From assembly GCF_020532555.1 (NCBI RefSeq), contig NZ_JAJBBR010000005.1, forward strand, positions 248,001 to 312,000: a stretch of 64,000 bases of DNA, read 5' to 3'. This DNA comes from Microvirga lenta. GTDB lineage: Bacteria > Pseudomonadota > Alphaproteobacteria > Rhizobiales > Beijerinckiaceae. The notes beneath the pieces are model-generated. The model saw only the letters and a list, made by a program, of their open reading frames with translations, was not told where the DNA came from and did no database searches. Numbering within the stretch: the first letter of the stretch is position 1; every line of letters begins with the position of its first letter. The position numbers and the translations under genes are program-made. This document shows, in pieces, positions 55,805-64,000 of this stretch.

Positions 55805-56775
55805 CCGATTCACCCCTCATCCTGGCCGTTCCCTCCAAGGGGCGCCTGCAGGAAAACGCGGCCGCCTTCTTCGCCCGCGCCGGACTGGTCTTCACCCAAT
55901 CCCGCGGGGCGCGCGACTACCGCGGGACGCTTGCGGGCGTTCCCGACGTGGAAGTGGCCTTCCTGTCCGCCTCCGAGATCGTGAACCAGCTCGCGACCGG
56001 AGCCGCCCATCTCGGCATCACGGGGGAAGACCTCGTGCGCGAGCAGGTGCCGGACGCGGACGAGGCGATCGAGCTCCTGACCCCGCTCGGCTTCGGCCAC
56101 GCCAACGTGGTCGTGGCCGTGCCGCAGGCCTGGATCGACGTCCGCACCATGGCCGATCTGGACGAGGTGGCGGCGGATCTGCGCGCCCGCCACGGCTACA
56201 AGATGCGGGTGGCCACGAAATACGTGAACCTCACCCGGCGCTTCTTCGCCGAGAAGGGCATCGCGGATTACCGGATCGTCGAGAGCCTGGGCGCCACCGA
56301 AGGCGCTCCCGGCGCGGGCTCGGCTGAGCTGATCGTGGACATCACCACGACGGGCGCCACCCTGACCGCCAATGCCCTCAAGGTGCTGGACGACGGGGTG
56401 ATGCTGCGCTCCGAGGCCAATCTCGTCGCCTCCACCCGCGCGCCCTGGACCAACAAGGCCCGGGCGGCGGCCACGGCCGTCCTCACCCGCATCGCGGCCG
56501 AGGAGGACGCGCGCACGAGCCGCGAGGTCCGCGCGGCGCTCGATCCGTCGCGGGCATCCGACCTCGCCGCCCTGGTGCAGACCTTCGGCGCCTCGCTTCC
56601 CTACGGCGCTCCCCAGGCCCGGGAGGTCGTCCTCCATTGCCGCACGTCGGTGGTGTTCGAAATCGTGGCCGCGCTGCAGTCTCTGGGAGCCCAGGACGTC
56701 ACGGTCAGAGCCTTCGACTACCTGTTCCGCCCCACCAACGGACTGACGGAGCGGCTTTTGCGCCGGCTCGGCTGA
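55801..56775 (+). CDS. hisG: ATP phosphoribosyltransferase
   Basis: The 324-residue protein begins ILAVPSKGRLQENA and contains HLGITGEDLV and VDITTTGATLTANALKVLDDG, the PRPP-binding loop. It condenses ATP and PRPP in the first step of histidine synthesis. Short-form HisG (about 210-230) needs HisZ, while long-form (about 300) has its own ACT-like regulatory domain; here a long protein is coupled to hisZ, and its last ~70 residues (VLHCRTSVVFEIVAALQSLG) look like such a domain. Start-stop overlap with hisZ. Confidence 0.94.
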   Translation: MTDSPLILAVPSKGRLQENAAAFFARAGLVFTQSRGARDYRGTLAGVPDVEVAFLSASEIVNQLATGAAHLGITGEDLVREQVPDADEAIELLTPLGFGHANVVVAVPQAWIDVRTMADLDEVAADLRARHGYKMRVATKYVNLTRRFFAEKGIADYRIVESLGATEGAPGAGSAELIVDITTTGATLTANALKVLDDGVMLRSEANLVASTRAPWTNKARAAATAVLTRIAAEEDARTSREVRAALDPSRASDLAALVQTFGASLPYGAPQAREVVLHCRTSVVFEIVAALQSLGAQDVTVRAFDYLFRPTNGLTERLLRRLG

Positions 56776-56915
56776 TGCCGGGACCGGCTATTCCGCTTCA
56801 TCTCCGCTTCAGCTTGACCGTGCTGTAACGGAAAGCGGGACAAAACACCCCGGGGCGTTGCCTCTCAGGCCAAGGCCCCTTATGGTCCCGGCGTTTTATG
56901 TTGACGAGGTTTCCG

Positions 56916-57392
56916 ATGAATGCGCTTCGATTGGCGGCGATCCTTGCCACCTTCGCCACTGTGTCGGCAGCCCATGCCCAGTCCGCCTCGGTTCTCGGAC
57001 GGCCGGTGGGTCCGACACGACAGGTTGACACCAAGGTCCCGCAGCCCCTCCAGGGCGACAAGGTCTTCCCCCTGGGATCGTCCTGGGTGGCGGTGAGCCT
57101 GAACGGCAAGCCCTTCACCGGCGACCGCCCGAGCTTCCGTCTGGACGACCAGCTCCGGGCCAGCGGCTTCGGCGGCTGCAACACCTATTCGGCCACGGCC
57201 TATCCCCTGCGCGAGCAGGGACTGGCGGTCGGCCCCTTCGCCCTGACCAAGCGCTCCTGCGACAAGTCCGCCATGGCGATCGAGCAGGCCTTCCTGGTGG
57301 CGCTCCGCACCTCCGCCAAGTGGGACATCCAGGGCCGCAACCTGATCATCCGCACGCAGAACGGCGAATTGCGGTTCGAGCGGGCGATCTAG
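56916..57392 (+). CDS. META-domain secreted protein
   Basis: I start at the ATG at 56916 (158 residues; ATG at 56898 possible), with a signal peptide ending SAAHAQS. The mature part carries a META/HslJ-like fold: GSSWVAVSLNGKPF, then ASGFGGCNTYSATAYPL and ALTKRSCDKSAMAIEQAFL, the conserved Cys-Asn and Cys-Met/Asp region. META proteins are linked to heat or antibiotic tolerance in some bacteria (HslJ), but the biochemical role is unknown. A terminator follows. The 122-base gap to hisG shows no gene. Confidence 0.88.
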   Translation: MNALRLAAILATFATVSAAHAQSASVLGRPVGPTRQVDTKVPQPLQGDKVFPLGSSWVAVSLNGKPFTGDRPSFRLDDQLRASGFGGCNTYSATAYPLREQGLAVGPFALTKRSCDKSAMAIEQAFLVALRTSAKWDIQGRNLIIRTQNGELRFERAI

Positions 57393-57422
57393 GCATCGCC
57401 TCCGACACCGTCAGCCTTTCGG

Positions 57423-57452
57423 AATGGCCGGCCCTGCGCCGGCCATTTCCTT
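57423..57452 (+). terminator. Terminator between the META gene and the ABC exporter
   Basis: AATGGCCGGC (57423-57432), loop CCTGC and GCCGGCCATT (57438-57447) make a 10-bp stem followed by TCCTTGTT. It lies 30 bases past the META-domain stop. Confidence 0.7.
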
Positions 57453-57472
57453 GTTGGAGAGCGACCGTAGCC

Positions 57473-59566
57473 TTACTCGGCCGGCTCGGGCTGGCGCCTT
57501 TCGACCGGCGCGAAGAGGCCATCGTCCTGCCTGTGCATGTCGATGCGCCTGTCGTGGAACGCGCCCAGCGTCGAGCGGTGGCCGATGGACACGACGGTCG
57601 AATTCGGCAGCTTCTCCTTGATGACCTTGTAGATCTCCTCCTCCGTCGGCTCGTCGAGCGCCGCGGTGGCCTCGTCCAGGAAGAGCCAGTCGGGCTTGGC
57701 CAGGAGGGCGCGGGCGATGGCGAGGCGCTGCTGCTCGCCGAGGGACAGGGTCTGGGCCCAGACGCGCTCCTCGTCGAGGCGGTCCGCCAGGGCGGGCAGC
57801 TTGGCGGCGCGCAGGGCCTCCGCGATGTCGGCATCGCTGTAGACCCCGAAGGTGCCGGGATAAGTCACAGCCTCGCGCAAGGAGCCCATGGGGATGTAGG
57901 GCCGCTGGGGCAGGAGCATCATCGTCTGTCCCGCCGGAACCCTGATCTGGCCCGAGCCGAAGGGCCAGATGCCGGAAATGGCCCGGAAGAGGGTCGATTT
58001 GCCGGAGCCCGAGGGACCGGCCAGCAGGGTCGTCGAGCCGTGGCGGAAGGCGACGCCGTCCGCCTTCATGAGCACCCGCCCATCGGGCAGCGCCACCTGA
58101 AGGTTCGACACGTTGAGGTTCCTGTCCGGGGAGGATGCGAGCGACACGTGCTCCCCGGCATCCGGATCGCGGACCTTCGCCACCGCGGCCTCGAAGGTGG
58201 TCAGGCGGTCGACGACGGCCTTGTAGTTGGCCAGGGTCGAGTAGGACGTGATGAAGAAGTCCAGGGCGCCCTGCACGCTCGAGAAGGCGCCGACGGTCTG
58301 CTGCATCTGGCCGAGGGTGATCCGGTCGATGAAGTAGTAGGGCGCGGTGAGGATGTAGGGCACCACCACGTTGGCCTGGAAATAGGTGGACTGGAACACC
58401 TGCAGGCGCATGACGCGGCGCACGATCTGCATGAAGTTCTGCACGATCCGCCCGAAGCGCGCCTTCAGGGCCTCCTCCTCCGCCGCCTCGCCGCCCAGGA
58501 GGGCGATCTGCTCGGTATATTCGCGCAGGCGCGCCAGGGAGAAGCGGTAATCGGCCTCGACCCGCTCCTGCTGGAAGTACAGGGCGATGAGCGGCCGGCC
58601 GATGAGGTGGGTGAGCCAGGTGCCGAGAAGCGCGTAGGCGATACAGACCCAGACCAGAAGGCCCGGAACGGGAATGTCCGTGCCCGGCAGCGTGAAGCCG
58701 GCCGATAGGGACCACAGGATCGCGATGAACGAGACCAGGGTCGCCGACTGGTTCATGAGGCCTATGGACAGGTTATAGGTCTGGTCGATGTAGCTGCGCA
58801 GATCCTCGGCGATGCGCTGGTCGGGGTTGTCCGCCTCGCGCCCGACGAGCTGCATACGGTAATGGGTGCCGCCGCTCAGCCATTCATGGACGTAGAGATC
58901 GTTGAGGAAGGCGCGCCAGCGGATGCGCATCACGTATTGCGAGACGATCTCCACCATGGCCACGCTGACGAAGACGGTCGCCAGCGGCACGAAGATCCAG
59001 AAGAGCTGGTACCAGAAGGCGCTGGCGTCCTTCTCCTGCAGGGCGTTGAACATGTCGCGCCCGAAGAAGTTGAGGCGCACGTTGAGGGCGACCTGTCCCA
59101 GATTGATGGCGATGAGGAAGACCAGGAGCGCCGTGCCGATGGCGCCTTCCGTGGCGCGAATGGTGCCGATGAAGGGAATGGTGATCTGGCTCGGCGTGCT
59201 CGACGTGAAGTAGCGGTCCGCGATGCGGGTGATGGTCCGGATCACCGGAATGCGGGAGATGCCGTAGATCACGAAGGCGAAGATTGTCGCGCCCACCGTC
59301 ATGGAGGCCGGCGGCACGTAGTCGGCGAGCGTCTCCGGAACCGAGCCGAATGCGCCGGCGAGGCTCAGGGCGACGAGGATGCCCTCCACGCCCGCCAGGA
59401 CCCAGATGAACACCTTGAGGAATTTCGAGATGTCCCTGGAGAGGTACAGGGCAAGGCCCAGGCCCAGAACCGCGAGCGGCAGCAGGACCGAGACGGTGGT
59501 TTCGCTCAGGTACAGCGCGAGAAGGGCAAGACCTGCAAGTCCCACCCCGATGCTGGCCTTGACCAT
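57473..59566 (-). CDS. ABC exporter, YddA/SbmA type (permease-ATPase fusion)
   Basis: I start at MVKASIGVG (697 residues), preceded by AAGGAA. The first ~100 residues hold four hydrophobic helices beyond the standard six, followed by the SbmA/BacA-like transmembrane domain (RWRAFLNDLYVHEWLSGGTHYRM, about 220-242) and a C-terminal ATPase with Walker A GPSGSGKST, signature LSLGEQQR and Walker B WLFLDEAT. The group (COG4178) is related to peroxisomal ABCD transporters and to SbmA/BacA, which import peptides or export long acyl chains and cobalamin derivatives. Its substrate is unknown. It is monocistronic by layout. Confidence 0.9.
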   Translation of the reverse strand: MVKASIGVGLAGLALLALYLSETTVSVLLPLAVLGLGLALYLSRDISKFLKVFIWVLAGVEGILVALSLAGAFGSVPETLADYVPPASMTVGATIFAFVIYGISRIPVIRTITRIADRYFTSSTPSQITIPFIGTIRATEGAIGTALLVFLIAINLGQVALNVRLNFFGRDMFNALQEKDASAFWYQLFWIFVPLATVFVSVAMVEIVSQYVMRIRWRAFLNDLYVHEWLSGGTHYRMQLVGREADNPDQRIAEDLRSYIDQTYNLSIGLMNQSATLVSFIAILWSLSAGFTLPGTDIPVPGLLVWVCIAYALLGTWLTHLIGRPLIALYFQQERVEADYRFSLARLREYTEQIALLGGEAAEEEALKARFGRIVQNFMQIVRRVMRLQVFQSTYFQANVVVPYILTAPYYFIDRITLGQMQQTVGAFSSVQGALDFFITSYSTLANYKAVVDRLTTFEAAVAKVRDPDAGEHVSLASSPDRNLNVSNLQVALPDGRVLMKADGVAFRHGSTTLLAGPSGSGKSTLFRAISGIWPFGSGQIRVPAGQTMMLLPQRPYIPMGSLREAVTYPGTFGVYSDADIAEALRAAKLPALADRLDEERVWAQTLSLGEQQRLAIARALLAKPDWLFLDEATAALDEPTEEEIYKVIKEKLPNSTVVSIGHRSTLGAFHDRRIDMHRQDDGLFAPVERRQPEPAE

Positions 59567-59831
59567 GGGTTTCTTCCTTAAAACTCGACTTGGCTTGTTT
59601 AGTCGGATGCCGAGGGGGCGATCAACCGCACCTGTGGCGAAAGAAAGGAGAAAGTTCCGCCATAACGCGGGTGTGATCACGTGAAGCAGCCGGCCGGGGC
59701 GAGGAGCCCAACCCGAGCATTTCGTTCTTCACAACAGAAAATTCTTTTTAAAGAACGGAAAGGTTGACATGGAGAACAGGATACCCCATGTGTTCGCAAC
59801 TGCGAAACGAGAGTGACCTCAGAGCAAACGT
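59567..59831. promoter_or_regulatory. Divergent spacer ABC exporter / metN
   Basis: These 265 bases contain the inverted repeat TTTCGTTCTT (59720-59729) and AAGAACGGAA (59751-59760), matching at 9 of 10 positions, around an A+T-rich centre. A TTGACA box at 59764-59769 could be the -35 of a metN promoter, although the sequence 17 bases on (CATGTG) is a weak -10. I see no SAM-II riboswitch pattern. Confidence 0.4.
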
Positions 59832-60926
59832 ATGAACGCTCCCCTCGGATATCTCGGCGATCAGCCGCTTCACCGCCTCGTTCCGGCGGAGCCGATCGTC
59901 CGCCTGGAGAAGATCTCGAAGGTGTTCGCCGGGCGCGACGGCTCTCCCGTCACGGCCTTAAGTGAGATCGACCTCGTCGTTCCGCAAGGCTCCGTTCTCG
60001 GCATCATCGGACGATCCGGCGCAGGCAAGTCGACCCTGATCCGCCTCGTGAACGGCCTGGAAAAGCCGAGCTCGGGCCGCGTGATCGTGGACGGCGCCGA
60101 CGTTTCGGCCCTGCCGGAACGCGCGTTGCGCCACGCCCGCCGCTCCATCGGCATGATCTTCCAGCACTTCAACCTGCTGTCCTCGCGCACCGCCGCCGAG
60201 AACGTGGCCCTGCCGCTCGAGGTGGCCGGCTACGACAAGGCGGCGATCAAGGCGCGCGTCGAGGAGCTGCTGGCGCTGGTGGGCCTGGCGGACAAGCGCA
60301 ACCGGTATCCGTCCGAGCTGTCCGGCGGCCAGAAGCAACGCGTCGGCATCGCCCGCGCCCTTGCCACCAATCCGAAGGTTCTCCTCTCCGACGAGGCGAC
60401 CTCGGCGCTCGATCCGGAAACCACCCGCTCGATCCTCGATCTGCTCGCCCGCATCAATGCGGAGCTCGGCCTCACCATCATCCTCATCACCCACGAGATG
60501 GCGGTGATCCGCTCCATCGCCCGCGACGTGGCGGTGATCGAGGGCGGGCGCATCGTCGAACAGGGCGATGTGTTCGACGTCTTCACCCGGCCGCGGCACG
60601 AGGTGACGCGCTCCTTCCTGGCGGACGAAACCGGCCGCGCCCTGCCCCCCTACGTGGCGAACCGCCTGCAACCGGACGCAACGCCCGGCAGCCAGGCGGT
60701 GATCCGCATCGGCTTCCGCGGCCCTCACGCCACGGACCCCGTCCTGGCGCGGCTGGCGCGCGACCTCGGCATCGAGGCCAACATCCTCGCGGGATCGGTG
60801 GACGAGATCGCCGGCCGCCCCTGCGGCACCCTCGTCGTCGGCGTGCCGGAGCAGTCGCTGGCGACCACCCTCGACTTCCTCAAGCAACACGGACTCGATA
60901 CGGAGGTTCTCGGCCATGTCGCCTGA
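59832..60926 (+). CDS. metN: Methionine ABC transporter ATP-binding protein
   Basis: The 364-residue ATPase has Walker [10 protein letters not shown] (about 63-71), signature LSGGQKQR and Walker B VLLSDEAT, then a C-terminal NIL domain (about 285-360) that binds methionine in MetN and blocks transport when methionine is plentiful. It powers uptake of D/L-methionine through MetI. It overlaps metI by 11 bases and shares the operon with metQ. Confidence 0.95.
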   Translation: MNAPLGYLGDQPLHRLVPAEPIVRLEKISKVFAGRDGSPVTALSEIDLVVPQGSVLGIIGRSGAGKSTLIRLVNGLEKPSSGRVIVDGADVSALPERALRHARRSIGMIFQHFNLLSSRTAAENVALPLEVAGYDKAAIKARVEELLALVGLADKRNRYPSELSGGQKQRVGIARALATNPKVLLSDEATSALDPETTRSILDLLARINAELGLTIILITHEMAVIRSIARDVAVIEGGRIVEQGDVFDVFTRPRHEVTRSFLADETGRALPPYVANRLQPDATPGSQAVIRIGFRGPHATDPVLARLARDLGIEANILAGSVDEIAGRPCGTLVVGVPEQSLATTLDFLKQHGLDTEVLGHVA

Positions 60927-61581
60927 GATGATCCGCCTCATCGCCAGCGCTACCGGCGAAACCCTCTACATGGTCGCGGTCTCGGCCGGGATCGCCACCC
61001 TGCTCGGTATGCCGCTCGGCATCTTCCTCGCCACCAGCGGCAAGGGCGAGCTGTTCGCGGCCCCTTGGGTGAACCGCGTGCTCGGCGTCGTCGTGAACGC
61101 GACCCGCTCCACGCCCTTCATCATCCTGGTGGTGGCGATCATTCCCTTCACCCGCCTGATCGCCGGAACCTCGATCGGCACCAACGCGGCCATCGTGCCG
61201 CTGACGATCGCCGCGATCCCCTTCATCGCCCGCCTCATCGAAGGCGCGATCCGCGAGGTGGATCAGGGCCTCATCGAGGCCGCCCGCGCCTTCGGCGCAA
61301 GCCCGCTGCAGATCGTGTTCAAGGTGCTGGTTCCCGAGGCCCTGCCGGGCATCGTGCTCGGCCTGACCCTTGCCGTCGTCTCGCTCCTCGGCTTCTCGGC
61401 CATGGTGGGCGCGGTCGGCGGCGGCGGCCTGGGCGATCTCGGCATCCGCTACGGCTATCAGCGCTTCATGCCTGAGATGATGCTGGCCGTGGTCGTCGTC
61501 CTGATCGTGCTGGTCCAGGCCGTTCAGAGCGTCGGCGACCGGCTGGCCCGCCGCCTCAACAAGCGCGTGCGCCAAGCCTGA
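60916..61581 (+). CDS. metI: Methionine ABC transporter permease
   Basis: The 221-residue protein has five hydrophobic helices and the ABC-coupling EAA loop ([22 protein letters not shown], of which the [10 protein letters not shown] part is the key). Two copies form the membrane channel with two MetN. It overlaps metN and precedes metQ by 46 bases. Confidence 0.95.
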   Translation: MSPEMIRLIASATGETLYMVAVSAGIATLLGMPLGIFLATSGKGELFAAPWVNRVLGVVVNATRSTPFIILVVAIIPFTRLIAGTSIGTNAAIVPLTIAAIPFIARLIEGAIREVDQGLIEAARAFGASPLQIVFKVLVPEALPGIVLGLTLAVVSLLGFSAMVGAVGGGGLGDLGIRYGYQRFMPEMMLAVVVVLIVLVQAVQSVGDRLARRLNKRVRQA

Positions 61582-61627
61582 TCCTCATTCCCGCTTCCTT
61601 TCGAGACCATCGCACACGGAGAAAACG

Positions 61628-62413
61628 ATGTCGTTCGAGAAACTGGGCCTTGCCGCCCTCCTGTCCCTCGCGGCCCTTCCCGCGGCCGCGCAGACGCAGA
61701 CGATCCGCGTCGGCGCGACCCCCGGCCCTCACGCCCAGATCCTCGAGGCGGTGAAGCCCATCGCGGCGCAGAAGGGTCTCGACATCAAGATCGTCGAGTT
61801 CTCGGACTATGTGGTGCCGAACGAGGCCCTCTCGTCCGGCGAACTGGAAGCCAACTCGTTCCAGCACCAGCCCTATCTGGACAACCAGAAGGAAAACCGC
61901 GGCTACAAGATCGAGAGCGTGGCCCAGACGGTGAACTTCCCGATCGGCGTCTATTCGAAGAAGCACAAGGCCTTCGACGCCCTGCCGAACGGCGCGACGA
62001 TCGCGTTCCCGAACGATCCGACCAATGGCGGCCGCGCGCTCCTGCTCCTGCAGGACAAGGGCCTGATCAAGCTGAAGGACGGCGTGGGCTTCAAGCCGAC
62101 GATCCTCGACATCACCGAGAACAAGAAGAACCTGAAATTCGTCGAGATCGACGCCGCCCAGGCTCCGCGCGTGCTCGACGACGTCGATGCCGCCGTCATC
62201 AACACCAACTACGCCACGCAGGCCGGCCTCGACCCGGTGAAGGATGCGCTCACCCGTGAAGACCCGAAGGGGCCTTACGTGAACGTCATCGCCGTGCGCG
62301 CCGAGGACAAGGACAAGCCGTGGGTGAAGACCTTCGTCGAAGCCTACCGCACGCCCGAGGTGAAGAAGTTCGTGGAAGAGAAGTTCAAGGGCGCGGTTCT
62401 CACGAGTTGGTAA
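61628..62413 (+). CDS. metQ: Methionine-binding periplasmic protein
   Basis: The 261-residue protein has a signal peptide ending LPAAAQT, then VGATPGPHAQILEAVKPIAAQKG, the NlpA/MetQ start, and GELEANSFQHQPYLDNQ, the ligand-contacting block. It has no lipobox cysteine, unlike the lipoprotein MetQ of many bacteria, so it is probably soluble in the periplasm. It delivers methionine to MetNI. GGAGAA at 61618-61623 is the ribosome-binding site and a strong terminator follows. Confidence 0.94.
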   Translation: MSFEKLGLAALLSLAALPAAAQTQTIRVGATPGPHAQILEAVKPIAAQKGLDIKIVEFSDYVVPNEALSSGELEANSFQHQPYLDNQKENRGYKIESVAQTVNFPIGVYSKKHKAFDALPNGATIAFPNDPTNGGRALLLLQDKGLIKLKDGVGFKPTILDITENKKNLKFVEIDAAQAPRVLDDVDAAVINTNYATQAGLDPVKDALTREDPKGPYVNVIAVRAEDKDKPWVKTFVEAYRTPEVKKFVEEKFKGAVLTSW

Positions 62414-62438
62414 GCCTCTCGAAGGGTTGACCTCACTC

Positions 62439-62464
62439 GGCCGGGCCTCGTGCCCGGCCTTTTT
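62439..62464 (+). terminator. Terminator of the metNIQ operon
   Basis: GGCCGGGC (62439-62446), loop CTCGT and GCCCGGCC (62452-62459) form a perfect 8-bp stem followed by TTTTT (62460-62464). Confidence 0.92.
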
Positions 62465-62470
62465 CATGGT

Positions 62471-63550
62471 CTATTTCTGCCGGGGTTCGGGCAGCCCCTC
62501 TCCCGCCTGGATCAGGCCCCCTGCCCTCTGGGCCCTGGCCGCCTCGAGCAGGGTGCGCGCCGCATTGCGCACCTCGTCCTGCACCGCATGGTCGTGGTCG
62601 AGCTCGTCATGGCTCGTGGCATAGGGCTTCCAGTAGCCGATGTAGCGGTCCAGCTCCGCCGCCGCCCCGGCGGGGTGGAGCCCCATGGAGCGCAGCCAAT
62701 CCGCCAGGCTGCGGCGCACGCCTTCCGCGCCCTCCGCATCCCCATGGACGATCACGGAAAACACGCGGCCCGCCAGGTGCCTGGGATAGTCCCAGCCTTC
62801 CAGCTCCATGGCCTTTGCGCCCTCGGCGTCCTTCCCGTGGGTGGAGGTCGGATCCGGATTGCCGCCATCGGCGCAGACCAGCCTGTCCATCATCAGCTTC
62901 ATGGGCGACGAGACCTGATACCAGTTCACGGGCGTGAGCAGCATCACCCCGTGCGCCTCGACCCATTTCGGGTAGATCTCGTTCATCCAGTCCTGCGTCT
63001 GCCCGAGCGAGTAGTTGGGATAGCAGGAGCATGGCCAGTGGCAGAGCGCGGCGGCGGTCGAGAAGCACGTCTTGCAGGGGTGGATGTGGCGGCCGTATTC
63101 CGAGCTCAGGCGGCTGAGGTCGAGGTGCTCGACCTCGACGCCGGGTGTGAACGCGAAAACCTCGCGCGCGACCTGCGAGAGGCGGTAGGTCTTGGACATC
63201 TCGCCCGGACAGGTGTGTTCGCTGCGCGAGGCGCCGCTGACGATGAGGATGCGCAGCGGCCCGCTCGGATCCTCATGGCGCCGCTCGGCCTCCCTGATCG
63301 CCTCCTGCGCCGCGAGCCAGTCCACCGATAGAACGTAGTCCGGATCGGCGAAGCCGGGGCCCGCCTTGCGCGTCCTCGGGCTCTTGCGGTGGTGGCTGTA
63401 GGCGTCCCAGGCCGCGGCGGCGATCCTGTCGAGTTCGTCCCTGAGATCGTCGAATGCCGGGTCCTCGAACTGGCCGAGGAAGCGCTTGCGGTACTCCTCC
63501 TCGCTCAGAGTCGGATCCGGCGTTCCTTGGCGCGGCGCGAGGGAGGGCAC
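62471..63550 (-). CDS. Flavodoxin-fold NAD(P)H-dependent oxidoreductase with N-terminal extension
   Basis: I place the start at the GTG at 63550 (359 residues), with AAGGAA at 63557-63562. The C-terminal ~250 residues are a flavodoxin-like fold starting RILIVSGASRSEHTCPGEMSKTY, with a cysteine-rich loop (HPCKTCFS and CHWPCSCYP) and the FMN-site TPVNWYQVSSPMK. The first ~95 residues, rich in charged helices (EEEYRKRF, DELDRIAAAAWDAYS), are not typical of the family and their role is unknown. The family reduces quinones, nitro compounds or iron with NAD(P)H. It is divergent from the aldo/keto reductase gene. Confidence 0.85.
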   Translation of the reverse strand: MPSLAPRQGTPDPTLSEEEYRKRFLGQFEDPAFDDLRDELDRIAAAAWDAYSHHRKSPRTRKAGPGFADPDYVLSVDWLAAQEAIREAERRHEDPSGPLRILIVSGASRSEHTCPGEMSKTYRLSQVAREVFAFTPGVEVEHLDLSRLSSEYGRHIHPCKTCFSTAAALCHWPCSCYPNYSLGQTQDWMNEIYPKWVEAHGVMLLTPVNWYQVSSPMKLMMDRLVCADGGNPDPTSTHGKDAEGAKAMELEGWDYPRHLAGRVFSVIVHGDAEGAEGVRRSLADWLRSMGLHPAGAAAELDRYIGYWKPYATSHDELDHDHAVQDEVRNAARTLLEAARAQRAGGLIQAGEGLPEPRQK

Positions 63551-63743
63551 GGCATGTTCCTTCGGGGATGGTGGAAGCTCCGCTCGATGCAACGCGGGGA
63601 AAGCTGGACTGTTCCTCCCGCTGCAGCCCTCGCATAAACGAGGGCCTGCCCTGCATGGGGCTGGGGTTTGCACATGCAGCGGCATGCCCTAGCTCTTGGC
63701 GGGCATCCCGACACATCGACGATCCACCAGACAAGGAATGTAC

Positions 63744-64000
63744 ATGTCCCATCCATCCCTTCCGCTCAACGACGGCAGGCAGATGCCGCAGCTCGGCTTC
63801 GGCGTGTGGCAGGTCGAGAACGGGGTCGCGACGAGCATCGTCAAGCAGGCCATCGATGCCGGGTACCGCTCCATCGACACGGCCATGATCTACCGCAACG
63901 AGGAAGGAGTCGGCGAGGCCGTCCGTCAGGCGGGCGTGCCGCGCGAGGAGCTGTTCATCACGACCAAGCTCTGGAACGACGACCAGGGCTACGACACCAC
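63744..64000 (+). CDS. Aldo/keto reductase, 3'-truncated
   Basis: The first 85 residues are present; the gene runs off the window. The start at 63744 is chosen because AAGGA at 63733-63737 is six bases before it; the ATG at 63738 is too close. LGFGVWQVENG, DAGYRSIDTAMIYRNEEGVG (Asp and Tyr of the catalytic tetrad) and LFITTKLWNDD (the lysine) identify the family, closest in pattern to 2,5-diketo-gluconate reductase-type AKR5 enzymes. It is NADPH-dependent and cytoplasmic; the substrate is open. It is divergent from the flavodoxin-fold gene and could belong to the same redox unit. Confidence 0.9.
   Translation, partial: MSHPSLPLNDGRQMPQLGFGVWQVENGVATSIVKQAIDAGYRSIDTAMIYRNEEGVGEAVRQAGVPREELFITTKLWNDDQGYDT

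Noticed and set aside
59567-59831. SAM riboswitch upstream of metN
   Set aside because: I looked for the SAM-II pseudoknot pattern known in alphaproteobacteria and did not see it. Only an inverted repeat and a TTGACA box are visible.
1-64000. tRNA, rRNA, insertion sequence, phage or CRISPR features
   Set aside because: Gaps are short and I saw no cloverleaf, transposase or integrase sequence. A tRNAscan and IS search would settle it.

Overview
The window looks like chromosomal DNA of a high-GC alphaproteobacterium of the order Hyphomicrobiales (Rhizobiales), probably Methylobacteriaceae (Microvirga or a relative). The genus is a guess. The order is suggested by the run cysQ-like, DUF4170, DUF374 acyltransferase, waaA, lpxK, DUF2093, xseA; the run HAD, ribF, ileS, lspA, secreted protein, paired M16 peptidases; the use of HisZ with HisG; and palindromic intergenic repeats typical of this group. 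Nearly all of the window is coding, with about 56 genes. I saw no tRNA, rRNA, insertion sequence, phage or CRISPR array.

Layout. 0-7.7 kb: tail of an SMR exporter, a diguanylate cyclase, two GCS2-fold ligases (gshA and a YbdK-like enzyme), rsmE, a small secreted protein, ubiA and a DUF6101 gene. 7.8-13.9 kb: envelope block that adds Kdo to lipid A and 4'-phosphorylates it, plus xseA. 14.1-17.5 kb: a 1126-residue cadherin/Calx-beta/RTX secreted protein. 17.6-22.9 kb: purD, a haloacetate-dehalogenase-like hydrolase, tadA, a pseudouridine synthase with very long disordered tails, rsmD. 23-30 kb: membrane PQQ glucose dehydrogenase, a chemoreceptor, a DksA-type zinc-finger protein, DUF202, rpsU and a double cold-shock-domain protein. 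30-33.4 kb: mutL and pgi. 33.6-35.7 kb: a second RTX gene, broken by one amber codon. 35.7-49 kb: a minus-strand housekeeping run (HAD, ribF, then ileS, lspA, secreted protein, two M16 peptidases), split between ribF and ileS by a catalase-family/msrB/DUF3095 plus-strand group and a DUF4424 gene. 49-57.4 kb: a degenerate EAL protein, a CopZ-like chaperone, a class III transaminase, hisS, a lysine-rich protein, hisZ-hisG and a META-domain protein. 57.5-64 kb: a YddA/SbmA-type ABC exporter, metN-metI-metQ, a flavodoxin-fold oxidoreductase and the start of an aldo/keto reductase.

The most notable signals are the two RTX-type genes. They share a 435-bp 3' module that is about 94% identical, while their upstream parts are unrelated. 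In the second gene a TAG sits exactly where the tryptophan of a PKD-type WGDG motif is expected, which separates a seven-repeat beta-propeller from its PKD and secretion domains. I did not find a clearly new multi-gene system; most of the window is conserved core genome with a few accessory insertions.
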